Shown here one piece after another: positions 6,945 through 17,516 of a stretch of 26,289 nucleotides of DNA. A program made the position numbers and the translations under genes. Numbering within the stretch: position 1 is the stretch's first letter; every line of letters begins with the position of its first letter. The notes below the pieces were generated by a model. It made no database searches, was not told the DNA's origin, and saw only the letters and a list, made by a program, of their open reading frames with translations. Source of the DNA: AC-32 sp049644305 (GTDB lineage Bacteria > Actinomycetota > Thermoleophilia > Gaiellales > Gaiellaceae); the NCBI GenBank assembly GCA_049644305.1, contig JBARRQ010000099.1:1-26289 (forward strand), in the 5' to 3' direction.

Positions 6945-7607
6945 GTGAGACTTCTTGATCTTCTGCTGCCGCTTCGCTGCGTCGTCTGCGGGAGGGAGGG
7001 TGAGCAGCTCTGCGCCGGCTGTCGCGAGGACATGCCGGCTCTGCGACCACCCGTGTGCGACCGTTGCGGTGCCCCGACCGCCTGGCCGGTGGCGCGCTGC
7101 CGTGAGTGCGCCGGCCGCCGTCTTGCGTTCGCCTCCGCGCGGGCGGCTGTCGAGTACGACGACCGGGTCCGCCGTTTCGTGGCCGCCTGGAAGGAGCGCG
7201 GGCTTCGCCGCCTGGCCGCCGAGGCTGCCGAGCTGACCGCTGAAGCGCTTCCCGCGCCGCGTGTTGCCGCGCTCGCCTTCGTCCCGCCCGACCGGGAACG
7301 AGTCCTCACGCGCGGTCACCACCCGGCCGAACGGTTCGCGCTCGAGCTCGGCACGCGCTGGGGCCTTCCGGTGGAATCGCTGGTTGCGCGAACGCGTTCC
7401 GTCCCGCATCAGCGCGGACTGACGCTGGCCGAACGGCGGCGAAACGTGGCCGGCGCCTTTAGCCCTGCCGCTGCCGCTCCAGCCCGGGTCGCTCTCGTCG
7501 ACGACGTCTACACGAGCGGCGCCACGGCGGCCGCGGCCTCCTCCGCTCTGCGCAAGGCCGGAGTGCGCCGGGTCGAGGTCGTGACTTTCGCGCGGGTCGT
7601 CCGTTAG
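6945..7607 (+). CDS. comF: ComF family phosphoribosyltransferase-like protein
   Basis: A 220-residue ComF protein. The N-terminal double zinc ribbon shows as RCVVCG, LCAGC, VCDRCGAPT and CRECAG within the first 60 residues. The C-terminal phosphoribosyltransferase fold has the PRPP loop VALVDDVYTSGATAAAAS at about 185-200. The intervening TRSVPHQRGLTLAERRRNVAGAF is a family hallmark. ComF/GntX proteins are linked to DNA uptake, where ComF associates with the ssDNA import machinery, but in many Actinobacteria the role is untested. The GTG start puts MRLLDLLLPLRC, a common ComF beginning, at the N-terminus. The stop codon is also the start of the hpf -10 element, and the comF-hpf-secA order is common in bacteria. 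Confidence 0.9.
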   Translation: MRLLDLLLPLRCVVCGREGEQLCAGCREDMPALRPPVCDRCGAPTAWPVARCRECAGRRLAFASARAAVEYDDRVRRFVAAWKERGLRRLAAEAAELTAEALPAPRVAALAFVPPDRERVLTRGHHPAERFALELGTRWGLPVESLVARTRSVPHQRGLTLAERRRNVAGAFSPAAAAPARVALVDDVYTSGATAAAASSALRKAGVRRVEVVTFARVVR

Positions 7608-7610
7608 ATT
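7605..7610 (+). promoter_or_regulatory. -10 element of hpf promoter
   Basis: TAGATT overlaps the comF stop codon. Transcription would start near 7617, giving a leader of about 24 bases that carries the GAAGGAG ribosome-binding site (7629-7635) before ATG 7641. Confidence 0.5.
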
Positions 7611-7640
7611 CAGAAAAGGCCCAGCGTCGAAGGAGAGCCG

Positions 7641-8183
7641 ATGCAGTTCCAGGTGAAGGGCAGGAACCTCGAGGTCAGCGAGGCGATCCGCAGCTATGCG
7701 GAGGCGAAGCTCGGCAAGCTCGAGCGGCAACTCGACGACCCAAGGGTCTTGCTCGAGCTCGCCGTCGAGCGAAATCCTTCGATCGCCGCGAACCACGTGG
7801 CGGAGGCGACCATCTGGACCAAGGGTCCCGTGCTTCGCGCGCGGGAGGCGTCTTCCGACATGCGCGCGTCGATCGACCAGCTCGTCGAGAAGCTCGAGCG
7901 CCAGGTCACCCGTTACCGGCATCAGAGTCGTGCCCGCCGGCGGAAAGCCGCCCGTGCGAACGGCCCGGCGCCCGAGTCGATGCCCGTCGTGCCGGACGAG
8001 GCCGAGCCGCTGATCGTCAAGACGAAGCAGTTCACGGTGAAGCCGATGACTCCGCAGGAAGCCGTGCTCCAACTCGAGCTCGTGGGGCACGACTTCTTCG
8101 TTTTCCGCAATTCCGAGTCCGGTGAGGCAAACGTCGTGTACCGCCGCCGCGACGGGAACTACGGCCTCATCGAGCCGCAATGA
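7641..8183 (+). CDS. hpf: Ribosome hibernation promoting factor, long form
   Basis: A 180-residue protein that dimerises 70S ribosomes into inactive 100S particles in stationary phase. The N-terminal S30AE domain (about 1-100) starts MQFQVKGRNLEVSEAIRSYA and contains VERNPSIAANHVAEATIW. A charged linker (RHQSRARRRKAARANG) leads to the C-terminal dimerisation domain (about 125-180): VKTKQFTVKPMTPQEAVLQL, then GHDFFVFRNSESGE and VVYRRRDGNYGLIEP. Both domains are complete, so this is the long form. The ATG has a clear AAGGAG 5 bases upstream, unlike the leaderless genes around it. The stop overlaps the next start (ATGA, 8180-8183). Confidence 0.95.
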   Translation: MQFQVKGRNLEVSEAIRSYAEAKLGKLERQLDDPRVLLELAVERNPSIAANHVAEATIWTKGPVLRAREASSDMRASIDQLVEKLERQVTRYRHQSRARRRKAARANGPAPESMPVVPDEAEPLIVKTKQFTVKPMTPQEAVLQLELVGHDFFVFRNSESGEANVVYRRRDGNYGLIEPQ

Positions 8184-8737
8184 TCTTCCGGCGCGAGCCA
8201 ATCCATAAGAAGCTCGCGCGCGAGGCCCGTCTCGACGCCGGATCCGAGCCCCCACCGGTGGACCCAGGCCCGCACTGGGGCGCCACCGGCATCCACGGGG
8301 TCCCGCGGCCGAGGCGCTGGGACACGGTTGCGTCCGTAGAGGCGCCGGGGCTCACAGGCGACGAGGTGCATTTTGTCGCGCTCTCGAGCGGCGACCTCGT
8401 CGTCGACGAGGACGAGCCGAAGGACACGCTGGTGCCGCTGGCGGAGGCGGTCGAGGAGACGGTTGCGCCGCCGTACCGCGCGGAGGCGGTGCGGCGGGGG
8501 GGAGACGTCTGGGCGGTCGCTGCACGCCGTGTCGAGGTCGTCGAGCTGGAGGCTCCAGGCGACGAGCTCGAGCTCGTGGTCAACGCCGGAGAACGTGCCC
8601 TCACGGTTGACGGGGAGCGGGTTTTCGGCAGCCTCCCGGCGCTCGAGAAGCTGGGCTCGCGCGAGAGCGACTCCTACGTCGTCCGGGGCCGCCGGCTCGA
8701 CGAGCGCGCTTGGGAGGTCGAGGTCAATCCCCTCTAG
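8180..8737 (+). CDS. Conserved hypothetical protein between hpf and secA
   Basis: A 185-residue acidic protein translationally coupled to hpf through an ATGA overlap. I do not recognise a named domain. There is no signal peptide, membrane segment or cysteine motif. The N-terminus is basic (RREPIHKKLAREARL), followed by a Pro-rich stretch (SEPPPVDPGPHWG). The rest is beta-rich, with many V-E-L-E alternations such as RVEVVELEAPGDELELVV. The C-terminus (ESDSYVVRGRRLDERAWEVE) looks like a small folded unit. Codon use and GC match its neighbours, and the frame has a clean start and stop, so it is a real gene. The position suggests a role tied to ribosome hibernation or secretion, but that is only context. 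Confidence 0.8.
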   Translation: MIFRREPIHKKLAREARLDAGSEPPPVDPGPHWGATGIHGVPRPRRWDTVASVEAPGLTGDEVHFVALSSGDLVVDEDEPKDTLVPLAEAVEETVAPPYRAEAVRRGGDVWAVAARRVEVVELEAPGDELELVVNAGERALTVDGERVFGSLPALEKLGSRESDSYVVRGRRLDERAWEVEVNPL

Positions 8738-8766
8738 GGGGCGCTCGAGAACGCGAGCCGACCCGC

Positions 8767-8772
8767 TACCCT
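8767..8772 (+). promoter_or_regulatory. -10 element of leaderless secA promoter
   Basis: TACCCT ends 6 bases before ATG 8779, with no ribosome-binding site between. Confidence 0.55.
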
Positions 8773-8778
8773 AGGTCT

Positions 8779-11496
<2,718 letters not shown>

Positions 11497-11500
11497 CGTC

Positions 11501-11541
11501 GAAAGTCCGTCGCCGGCTACGCCGACGACATGACGACTTTC
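11501..11541 (+). terminator. Stem-loop after secA
   Basis: GAAAGTC (11501-11507) pairs with GACTTTC (11535-11541). Inside, GTCGCCGGC pairs with GCCGACGAC with one mismatch. There is no T-tract, so it may be a weak or factor-assisted terminator or an mRNA-protecting hairpin. Confidence 0.45.
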
Positions 11542-11781
11542 GCCGTCTCGCCTTGCCCTAGTAGTTGCGGCGGCGAGCGCTGCCGAGCAAAGCCCGGCAG
11601 CGCGGCAATGGTTTAACTCCACACGGTGAGAAGCGCGGCGCTATTGGAGCAGCACATTGCGTTCAAGTGCGCGGCCACCTCTACGCTGGAAACGCCGGGC
11701 TCGACTTGAGCATCATTTCGGCGGCCGCAGCGAGCCGGCTAGCGAACGAGATCCACGGGACATAGCGACGGCGCCGAGCGG

Positions 11782-11787
11782 TACCAT
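11782..11787 (+). promoter_or_regulatory. -10 element of leaderless prfB promoter
   Basis: TACCAT ends 7 bases before ATG 11795. An out-of-frame ATG at 11791 lies in the gap. Confidence 0.65.
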
Positions 11788-11794
11788 CGAATGC

Positions 11795-12905
11795 ATGGCG
11801 GACCAGACGACGACGCAGCCGCTCGACCAGCAGCTGCAGGAGATCGGGGCCCAGCTTGCCTGGGTCCGTGATTACCTTTGACCCAGAGGCGCTGGAGAAG
11901 CGAGTGGCCGAGCTCGAGGAAGAGCTCGGCAACCCCGGCTTCTGGGACGACCAGGCGCATGCCGCGCAGGTCTCTGCCGAGCACGCTCGCCTGAGCAGGC
12001 GCCTCGAGCGATATCGGCGCCTCACGCAGGAGTACCAGGACGCGCAGGAGCTCCTGGCGATGGACGGCGACATGGCCGCCGAGATCGAGGCGTCCATCGC
12101 GCCGCTTCGGGAAGAGCTCGACCGCCTGCAGGAGGATGCCCTTTTCTCCGGCGAGTACGACGCGGGCGACGCGCTTGTCACGATCCACGCCGGTACCGGG
12201 GGCACCGACGCGCAGGACTGGGCGGAGATGCTCCTGCGCATGTACCTGCGCTGGGCGCAGAACCGAGGCTTCGACACGGAGCTGCTCGAGGCGAGCCCCG
12301 GCGAGGAGGCGGGTCTCAAGTCCGCCACCTTCACGGTCAAGGGCGAGAACGCCTACGGGATCCTCAAGGCCGAGCGTGGCGTCCACCGGCTCGTTCGGCT
12401 GAGCCCCTTCGACCAGGCGCATCGCCGCCACACCAGCTTCGCGCAAGTGATCGTCAGCCCGCTACTGCCGGCGGACGTGGACGTGGAGATCGACGAGAAC
12501 GACCTCCGCATCGACACGTACCGCGCGAGCGGCGCCGGCGGCCAGCACGTGAACAAGACCGACTCCGCCGTCCGGATCACCCATCTCCCGACCGGAATCG
12601 TCGTCCAGTGCCAGAACGAGCGTTCGCAGAGCTCGAACAAGCAAACCGCACTCCGGATCCTCAAGTCCCGCCTCCTCGAGCTCGAGCAGGAGCGGCGGGA
12701 GGAGGAGCTCGCGAAGGAGCGTGGCGCAGCCCAGGACATCGGGTTCGGCAGCCAGATCCGGAGCTACGTGCTGCAGCCGTACCAGCTCGTCAAGGACCAC
12801 CGGACCGATTACGAGACAGGCAACACGCAGGCTGTCCTCGACGGTGCGCTCGACGACTTCGTTCGCGAGTACCTGCTCGCGCGGGCAGCAGGAAAAGTGC
12901 TCTAG
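11795..12905 (+). CDS. prfB: Peptide chain release factor 2 (programmed +1 frameshift)
   Basis: Terminates translation at UGA and UAA. The coding sequence is in two frames: 28 codons from ATG 11795 (MADQTTTQPLDQQ...) run to an in-frame TGA at 11879-11881 in the context TAC CTT TGA C. After a +1 slip on CTT, reading continues as GAC from 11880 to the TAG at 12903-12905. The joined protein is about 369 residues, normal for RF2. SPF in RLSPFDQAHRRHTSF is the RF2-specific tripeptide anticodon, and RASGAGGQHVNKTDSAVR holds the GGQ that triggers peptidyl-tRNA hydrolysis. The frameshift autoregulates RF2: low RF2 means slow UGA decoding and more slippage. The Shine-Dalgarno-like stimulator seen in enterobacteria is not evident. 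ftsE follows closely. Confidence 0.96.
11873..11882 (+). promoter_or_regulatory. RF2 programmed frameshift site
   Basis: TACCTTTGAC contains the conserved slippery codon CTT, the in-frame TGA (11879-11881) and the following C. The peptidyl-tRNA slips +1 from CTT to TTT, and reading resumes at GAC 11880. The bases before CTT contain GGG (11861-11863) but no AGGAGG-like stimulator at the usual distance. Confidence 0.9.
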
Positions 12906-12918
12906 CCGTAGGTTTCGC

Positions 12919-12924
12919 TAGACT
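12919..12924 (+). promoter_or_regulatory. Possible -10 element for ftsEX
   Basis: TAGACT fits TAnnnT and lies 44 bases before the first in-frame start TTG 12969. The 5' leader would be about 38 bases or more. GTG 12926 close by is out of frame with ftsE. Confidence 0.45.
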
Positions 12925-12968
12925 CGTGCGCCAGGTCAAACCGGCGCCGTTTCCAGCGCCTTTCCTCT

Positions 12969-13760
12969 TTGCCAGTGCAGGACACGGACCTCCAGCACAC
13001 ACACGACGACGCGATCTCGACGGCTGTGCTCGATTACGAGCCCGCCGCTCCGCCGCCCGCGCCGACGAGCTCGGCGATGGTCGTCTTCGAGAACGTTACG
13101 AAGATCTACGAGCCCGACGTGGCCGCTCTGCGTGACGTCTCGTTCGCGATCGACAAGGGCGAGTTCGTCTTCATCGTCGGCGCGTCCGGCTCCGGGAAGT
13201 CGACGATCGTCCGACTCGTGCTGAAGGAGCTCGACCCGACGTCCGGCAAGATCATCGTCGGCGGCCGTGAGCTCGGCCGTCTGAAGCGCAAGAAGATCCC
13301 GCTGCTGCGGCGCAACGTCGGCTGCGTGTTCCAGGACTTCAAGCTGCTGCCGAACCGCACCGCCGCCGAGAACGTGGCCTACGCGCTCAAGGTCCAGGGC
13401 GAGAGCGGGAACTCGATCCGCCGCAAGGTGCCCGAAGTGCTGAACCTGGTCGGGCTCGCGCACAAGATGTCGTCTCTCCCGGACGAGCTCTCCGGCGGCG
13501 AGCAGCAGCGCGTCTCGATCGCGCGCGCGTTCGTGAACCACCCGCCGCTTCTGATCTGCGACGAGCCGACAGGCAACCTCGACCCCGACACGAGCGTCGG
13601 CATCATGCAGCTCCTGTACCGGATCAACCGTTCCGGCACGACCATCCTGATGGTCACCCACGACCGCGAGATGGTCGACAAGATGCGCAAGCGCGTGATC
13701 GCGCTCGAGGAGGGCCGGCTTGCCCGCGACGAGCGCCGCGGGGGCTACGCCTCCGAGTGA
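12969..13760 (+). CDS. ftsE: Cell division ATP-binding protein FtsE
   Basis: The ATPase of the FtsEX ABC complex, which couples the divisome to peptidoglycan hydrolysis. Walker A is GASGSGKST, the Q-loop lies in VGCVFQDFKLL, the signature is LSGGEQQRVSIARAF, Walker B is LLICDEPTGNLD and the switch His is in MVTHDRE. The conserved core starts at MVVFENVTKIYEPD (ATG 13077). The frame runs 36 codons further upstream (TTG 12969 or GTG 12975), encoding an acidic then Pro/Ala-rich stretch (EPAAPPPAPTSSA). No ribosome-binding site stands out before any of these, so the true start is uncertain and the protein has 227 to 263 residues. The stop overlaps the ftsX start (GTGA). Confidence 0.94.
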   Translation: MPVQDTDLQHTHDDAISTAVLDYEPAAPPPAPTSSAMVVFENVTKIYEPDVAALRDVSFAIDKGEFVFIVGASGSGKSTIVRLVLKELDPTSGKIIVGGRELGRLKRKKIPLLRRNVGCVFQDFKLLPNRTAAENVAYALKVQGESGNSIRRKVPEVLNLVGLAHKMSSLPDELSGGEQQRVSIARAFVNHPPLLICDEPTGNLDPDTSVGIMQLLYRINRSGTTILMVTHDREMVDKMRKRVIALEEGRLARDERRGGYASE

Positions 13761-14683
13761 ACCGCGTTCGGCTGATAGCTGCAGAGGCGGTGCGCTCACT
13801 CGGCGCAAACCTCTCGACGACCTTTGCCGCCGCGACGACCGTCCTGATCGGGATGTTCATGCTCGGGCTCGTCGTCGGGCTCGGCAGCTGGGCGCTCTCC
13901 CTCAGCGACCATTACAAGAAGCAGCTGCTCGTGAAGGTCTACTTCTGCACGACGCTCCGCTGCCACAACGAGGCCACAGGCACGCAGATCAACAATGTCC
14001 GCCAGCAGCTCGCCTCGATCCCTCAGGTGAAGTCGGTGCGCTTCATCTCCAAGGAAGACGCCATCAAGATCATGAAGAAGCAGAGGCCGGACCTGCTCGG
14101 CCAGGTGCCCGGGAACCCGTTTCCGAACGCGCTCGAGGTGATTCCGAAGAAGGGCGAGTACATCGACGCAATCAGCAGGCAACTCAACCCGTTGCCGAAC
14201 GGCGTCGAGCAGGTCTGTCCGCCGCCGCCCGGAACGAAGGCCGCCAAGACGGCCGTCGGCGAGAGTTGCACCAGGATCAGCCACCGCGTGCTCTCTGTGG
14301 CCCGTTATGTCTGGATCGTCGTCTCGATCGCGTTCATCGTCCTGCTGGTCTCCTCGACGCTGCTCGTCGCGAACACGATCCGTCTTTCGATCTTCGCCCG
14401 TCGCCGCGAGATCGAGGTGATGAAGCTCGTCGGCGCGACCAACTGGTTCGTCCGTGGGCCGTTCATGATCGAGGGACTCCTGTGCGGGGTCGGAGGCGCG
14501 GTCGCGGCGATCGTCCTGCTGCTGCTCGGGCGGACGCTCTTCCTGGGGCATGTCATCCGCCTGCACGAGACCGACGTCCACGCCTGGCCGTTCGGGCTGC
14601 ACGTGCTGATCGTTCTCGGCGCGGGCCTCCTGCTGGGCGCCGCGGGCTCCGGCCTCACGATTCGTCGTTTCCTCCAGGTCTGA
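13757..14683 (+). CDS. ftsX: Cell division protein FtsX
   Basis: The membrane partner of FtsE, 308 residues, starting at GTG 13757 inside the ftsE stop. The topology is typical: a first membrane helix (about 24-46), a large extracellular domain (about 50-180), then three helices (about 184-206, 236-258, 276-300). The cytoplasmic coupling region IFARRREIEVMKLVGATNWFVRGPF is the FtsX hallmark. The extracellular domain carries four cysteines at about 64, 69, 154 and 171; the last two flank a Pro-rich insertion (CPPPPGTKAAKTAVGESC). These could form disulfides outside the cell, which is not a standard FtsX feature. In many Actinobacteria a peptidase gene follows ftsX; here an exoribonuclease gene does. 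Confidence 0.95.
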   Translation: MNRVRLIAAEAVRSLGANLSTTFAAATTVLIGMFMLGLVVGLGSWALSLSDHYKKQLLVKVYFCTTLRCHNEATGTQINNVRQQLASIPQVKSVRFISKEDAIKIMKKQRPDLLGQVPGNPFPNALEVIPKKGEYIDAISRQLNPLPNGVEQVCPPPPGTKAAKTAVGESCTRISHRVLSVARYVWIVVSIAFIVLLVSSTLLVANTIRLSIFARRREIEVMKLVGATNWFVRGPFMIEGLLCGVGGAVAAIVLLLLGRTLFLGHVIRLHETDVHAWPFGLHVLIVLGAGLLLGAAGSGLTIRRFLQV

Positions 14684-14735
14684 AAGCCGACGCGTCCTGA
14701 GGGGCGGCATCGCAAGCGACGCGGTAGTCGTCGAG

Positions 14736-16373
14736 GTGGCCAGGCGGGGGAAGCTGCTCGTAGGCGAGCCGTACTTCACGCCCGGCGTGGCCGTTCTGAT
14801 CGACCGGAAGGGAAGCGGCGAAGCCCGGCCGGGCGATCTCGCCGTCGTCCACGTCGGCCGGGGACGCGCGAAGCTCGAGCGGGTGCTCGGCCCCGCAAGC
14901 ACGATCGAGACCGTGCTCGAGGGGCTGCTCGTGCAGGAGGGCGAGCGGAGGGAGTTCGAGCCATTCGACCCGCGCGAGCCGTCATTCGAGGACCGGGTCG
15001 ACCTCCGTGGCGAGCTGGCCTTCACGATCGATCCGGAGACGGCGAAGGACTTCGACGATGCGCTGACGCTGCATGACGACCGCGTCTTCGTCCACATCGC
15101 CGATGTTTCGTGGTTCGTTCCCGTTGGCTCTCCGCTGGACGGCGGCGCTGCCGGACGCGCGTTCTCGGTGTACGTGCCGGGACTCGTCTCGCCGATGCTG
15201 CCGCCGCGGCTCTCCGACGATCTCTGCTCGTTGCGGCCAAACGTCGACCGGCTCTGCGTCACAGTCGAGGTGGAGCTCGGCTCCGGTGAGGCTCGGTTCT
15301 ATCGCTCCGTGATCAGGAGCACGGCGCGCTTGACGTACGCGCAGGCGGAGGCGATTCTCGCCGGGCGCGAGACCGCGGAGCCCGAGCTGACCGAGGCGCT
15401 GCGCCGCGCCGAGCGGGTCACGGCCGACCTGCGCGAGCGGCGCTTCGCCCGGGGAGCGCTGCGGATCGAGAGCGGCGACCTCGTGTTCGCTTTCGACGGG
15501 CAGGGAGGAGTCGCCGACGCACGGCGGGAGTCCGAGCCGCATGCGCACGTGCTCGTCGAGGAGCTGATGATCCTGGCGAACGAGGCCGTCGCCGGGCTGC
15601 TCGCGGGCAGGAGGCGCGAGGCGCTCTACCGCGTCCACGAGCGGCCGGAGCCGCAGTCGGTCGAGCTGTTGCTCTCGAAGCTGGCCGATCTCGGCGTTCC
15701 CGCGCCGCCCGCGCCCGAGCGGATGAGCCCCCTCGACGCCGCGTCGGTCGCGGCGGCGGCAAGCGAACGCGTGGCTGAGTACACGTCACAGTCGGGCCGC
15801 GGCCGAGACGCGTTCCCGGCTCTCGTGCTCCAGGCGCTCAAGCAAGCCCGTTACGACCCCCACAACCTGGGCCACTCCGGCCTTGCAAGCCCGGCCTACT
15901 GCCACTTCACGTCACCGATCCGGCGTTATCCCGATCTCGTCTGCCATCGCGCGCTCTTGCGCGAGCTCGGCGTCTCGGAAGAGCCGCTCCCCGAAGATCT
16001 TCCAGAGCTGGCGGAACACGCCTCGACCTGGGAACGCTACGCCTCGCAACTCGAGTACCGCGCAGACGAGATCTGCCTTGCCTGGCTGCTCGAGCGGCGC
16101 CTGTTCGAGCTGGGCTGGGAGGCTGTCCTCGAGGGCGAGATCGTTGGGCTGATCCCGTCAGGCCTGTTCGCCCGCTTCGACGACGTCTTCGAGGGGTTCG
16201 TCCCCGCGCGTCGCCTTGCCGGCGACTACTTCGAGCTGAACGCGCTGGGCACCGCGCTCGTCGGCCGCCGCGGCGGGCTCAGGTACCGCCTGGGTGACCC
16301 GATCGACGTGCGCGTGCAGGAGATCCGGCGAAACGAAGGCAAAATCGAGCTTGCTCCCGGTGTTCAGGGCTAA
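14736..16373 (+). CDS. rnr: RNase II/R family 3'-5' exoribonuclease
   Basis: Degrades RNA processively from the 3' end; RNase R is the member that clears structured RNA and non-stop mRNA during tmRNA rescue. The RNB catalytic core has FTIDPETAKDFDDALTL, with the metal-binding Asp cluster, then HIADVSWFV, LPPRLSDDLCSLRP, and HFTSPIRRYPDLVCHR. A C-terminal S1-like RNA-binding domain follows (EGEIVGLIPSGLFARF to the end). At 545 residues it is shorter than enterobacterial RNase R (about 800), with a reduced N-terminal cold-shock region. The symbol rnr rests on the smpB-ssrA neighbourhood; an RNase II-type assignment is possible. The start is uncertain: GTG 14736 precedes ARRGKLLVGEPYF, with no strong signal upstream. 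Confidence 0.88.
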   Translation: MARRGKLLVGEPYFTPGVAVLIDRKGSGEARPGDLAVVHVGRGRAKLERVLGPASTIETVLEGLLVQEGERREFEPFDPREPSFEDRVDLRGELAFTIDPETAKDFDDALTLHDDRVFVHIADVSWFVPVGSPLDGGAAGRAFSVYVPGLVSPMLPPRLSDDLCSLRPNVDRLCVTVEVELGSGEARFYRSVIRSTARLTYAQAEAILAGRETAEPELTEALRRAERVTADLRERRFARGALRIESGDLVFAFDGQGGVADARRESEPHAHVLVEELMILANEAVAGLLAGRRREALYRVHERPEPQSVELLLSKLADLGVPAPPAPERMSPLDAASVAAAASERVAEYTSQSGRGRDAFPALVLQALKQARYDPHNLGHSGLASPAYCHFTSPIRRYPDLVCHRALLRELGVSEEPLPEDLPELAEHASTWERYASQLEYRADEICLAWLLERRLFELGWEAVLEGEIVGLIPSGLFARFDDVFEGFVPARRLAGDYFELNALGTALVGRRGGLRYRLGDPIDVRVQEIRRNEGKIELAPGVQG

Positions 16374-16479
16374 AACCGCCGTGTCGCTGCGCTGGTACCC
16401 CTGGCCTCCTCCCCGCAACGAGCGTAACGAGGAAATCCGCGCCGGTGTGAAACGCGACTGAGCCGAAAGTGTCACGACC

Positions 16480-16485
16480 TACAAT
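16480..16485 (+). promoter_or_regulatory. -10 element of leaderless smpB promoter
   Basis: TACAAT, a near-consensus hexamer, ends 7 bases before ATG 16493. There is no ribosome-binding site. Confidence 0.7.
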
Positions 16486-16492
16486 CGAGCGC

Positions 16493-16957
16493 ATGGCACG
16501 GAGCTCAGGCGAAAAGCTGATCGCGGAGAATCGGCGTGCGCGGCACGAGTACCAGCTGCTCGAGCGCGTCGAGGCGGGGCTCTCGCTGACCGGGAGCGAG
16601 GTGAAGTCGCTGCGCCAGGGACACGCGATTCTGCAGCGCGCCTACGCCGACTCGCGCAACGGCGAGCTCTGGCTCGTGGGGGTCCACATCCCGCCTTACG
16701 AGCAGGCTTCGGTCGAGCCGCACGACCCGGACCGCGACCGCAAGTTGCTCCTGCACCGGCGCCAGATCGAGCAGCTCTCCTCGAAGGTCGCCGAGCGGGG
16801 GCTCACGCTCGTGCCGACACGGCTCTACTTCAAGGACGGCCGTGTCAAAGTCGAGCTCGCGCTTGCCCGCGGGAAGGAGGTGCGCGACAAGCGTCGCGAC
16901 ATCGCAGAGCGCGAGACGAAGCGCCGGATCGAGCGCGAGCTCAAGAGCCGGCGTTGA
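16493..16957 (+). CDS. smpB: SsrA-binding protein SmpB
   Basis: Binds the tRNA-like domain of tmRNA and takes the place of a codon-anticodon pair in stalled ribosomes during trans-translation. The 154 residues begin MARSSGEKLIAENRRARHEY; LTGSEVKSLRQGHA, VHIPPYEQAS and LTLVPTRLYFKDGRVKVELALARGK are all family signatures. The C-terminal tail (KRRDIAERETKRRIERELK) is the basic helix that enters the mRNA channel. A longer frame from 16469 exists, but the leaderless -10 and homologous starts point to ATG 16493. The last 17 bases overlap the end of the convergent reverse-strand acetyltransferase gene. Its partner RNA, ssrA, is about 1.5 kb downstream on the same strand. Confidence 0.97.
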   Translation: MARSSGEKLIAENRRARHEYQLLERVEAGLSLTGSEVKSLRQGHAILQRAYADSRNGELWLVGVHIPPYEQASVEPHDPDRDRKLLLHRRQIEQLSSKVAERGLTLVPTRLYFKDGRVKVELALARGKEVRDKRRDIAERETKRRIERELKSRR

Positions 16958-17516
16958 TCTCTGTCACGAGCTCGAACTCGAGCTCCTCGCCGTCCTCGTC
17001 GTCCCAGTGGCGGCCGACCTCCCGGAAACCGAGCCGTCTTACGAGCGCAAGTGAAGGTTGGTTCTCCGGCCCGACCGACGCGATGAAGCGCCACACGCCT
17101 CGCTCCTGGCCCCAGCCCAGCAGCGCCTGAACCGCCTCCGTGGCGTACCTCCGCCGCCGGAACTCCTCGAAGATCGTGTAGCCGACCTCGAGCGCGTCCG
17201 GATCGCGCCGCGAATTCCTTCCGGGCCCGCCGTGGAAGCCGATATGCCCGATCATCGGGCGGGTCTCTCCGCGCAGGACGATCGCGCGGACGAGCCAGGG
17301 TGACTGCGCGGGATCCTCGGTCGCCTGTCGAAGCCGAAACGAGAGAAAGCGACGGTCGTGGTCATCGGGCCAGTCCTCCGGGAGCGCAAAACCGCCGAGG
17401 CGCTCGGCTTCGTCGCGGCGGCCCTCGAGCAGCGAGGAGATTGTGTCGGGCCTGAGCCACACCAGGTCGAGTCGCTCGGAGCGGATCATCTCGGCCTCGG
17501 AGGGGGCGAGCTTCAC
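16941..17516 (-). CDS. RimJ/RimL-type GNAT acetyltransferase
   Basis: A 191-residue GNAT of the type that includes ribosomal-protein N-terminal acetyltransferases. SERLDLVWLRPDTISSLLEG at the start, MIGHIGFHGGP, EVGYTIFEEFRRRRYATEAVQALLGW (acetyl-CoA loop region) and SVGPENQPSLALVRRLGFREVG are the expected landmarks. The substrate is not predictable; many such proteins acetylate antibiotics or small molecules. It starts at GTG 17516, overlapping the stop of the upstream two-domain GNAT gene (GTGA), so both form a coupled reverse-strand operon inserted between smpB and ssrA. Its 3' end overlaps smpB by 17 bases in a convergent arrangement. Confidence 0.88.
   Translation of the reverse strand: MKLAPSEAEMIRSERLDLVWLRPDTISSLLEGRRDEAERLGGFALPEDWPDDHDRRFLSFRLRQATEDPAQSPWLVRAIVLRGETRPMIGHIGFHGGPGRNSRRDPDALEVGYTIFEEFRRRRYATEAVQALLGWGQERGVWRFIASVGPENQPSLALVRRLGFREVGRHWDDEDGEELEFELVTEINAGS

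Larger units (their letters stand above)
11497..11794. other. Intergenic region between secA and prfB
   Basis: This 298-base gap holds the post-secA stem-loop, a second perfect hairpin (GCGCTGCCG 11577-11585 with CGGCAGCGC 11595-11603) and the prfB -10. The stretch 11604-11780 shows no gene I can support on either strand. It is long for such a compact region, so a small RNA or decayed sequence is possible. Confidence 0.5.

Noticed and set aside
6885..8255. A 456-codon reverse frame over comF and hpf
   Set aside because: Antisense of two conserved genes; composition typical of a shadow frame.
11604..11780. Possible small gene or riboswitch before prfB
   Set aside because: No convincing frame, aptamer motif or ribosome-binding site; only the hairpin at 11577-11603 is supported.
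13796..15262. A 488-codon reverse frame over ftsX and rnr
   Set aside because: Low-complexity Ser/Arg/Glu composition, antisense to conserved genes.
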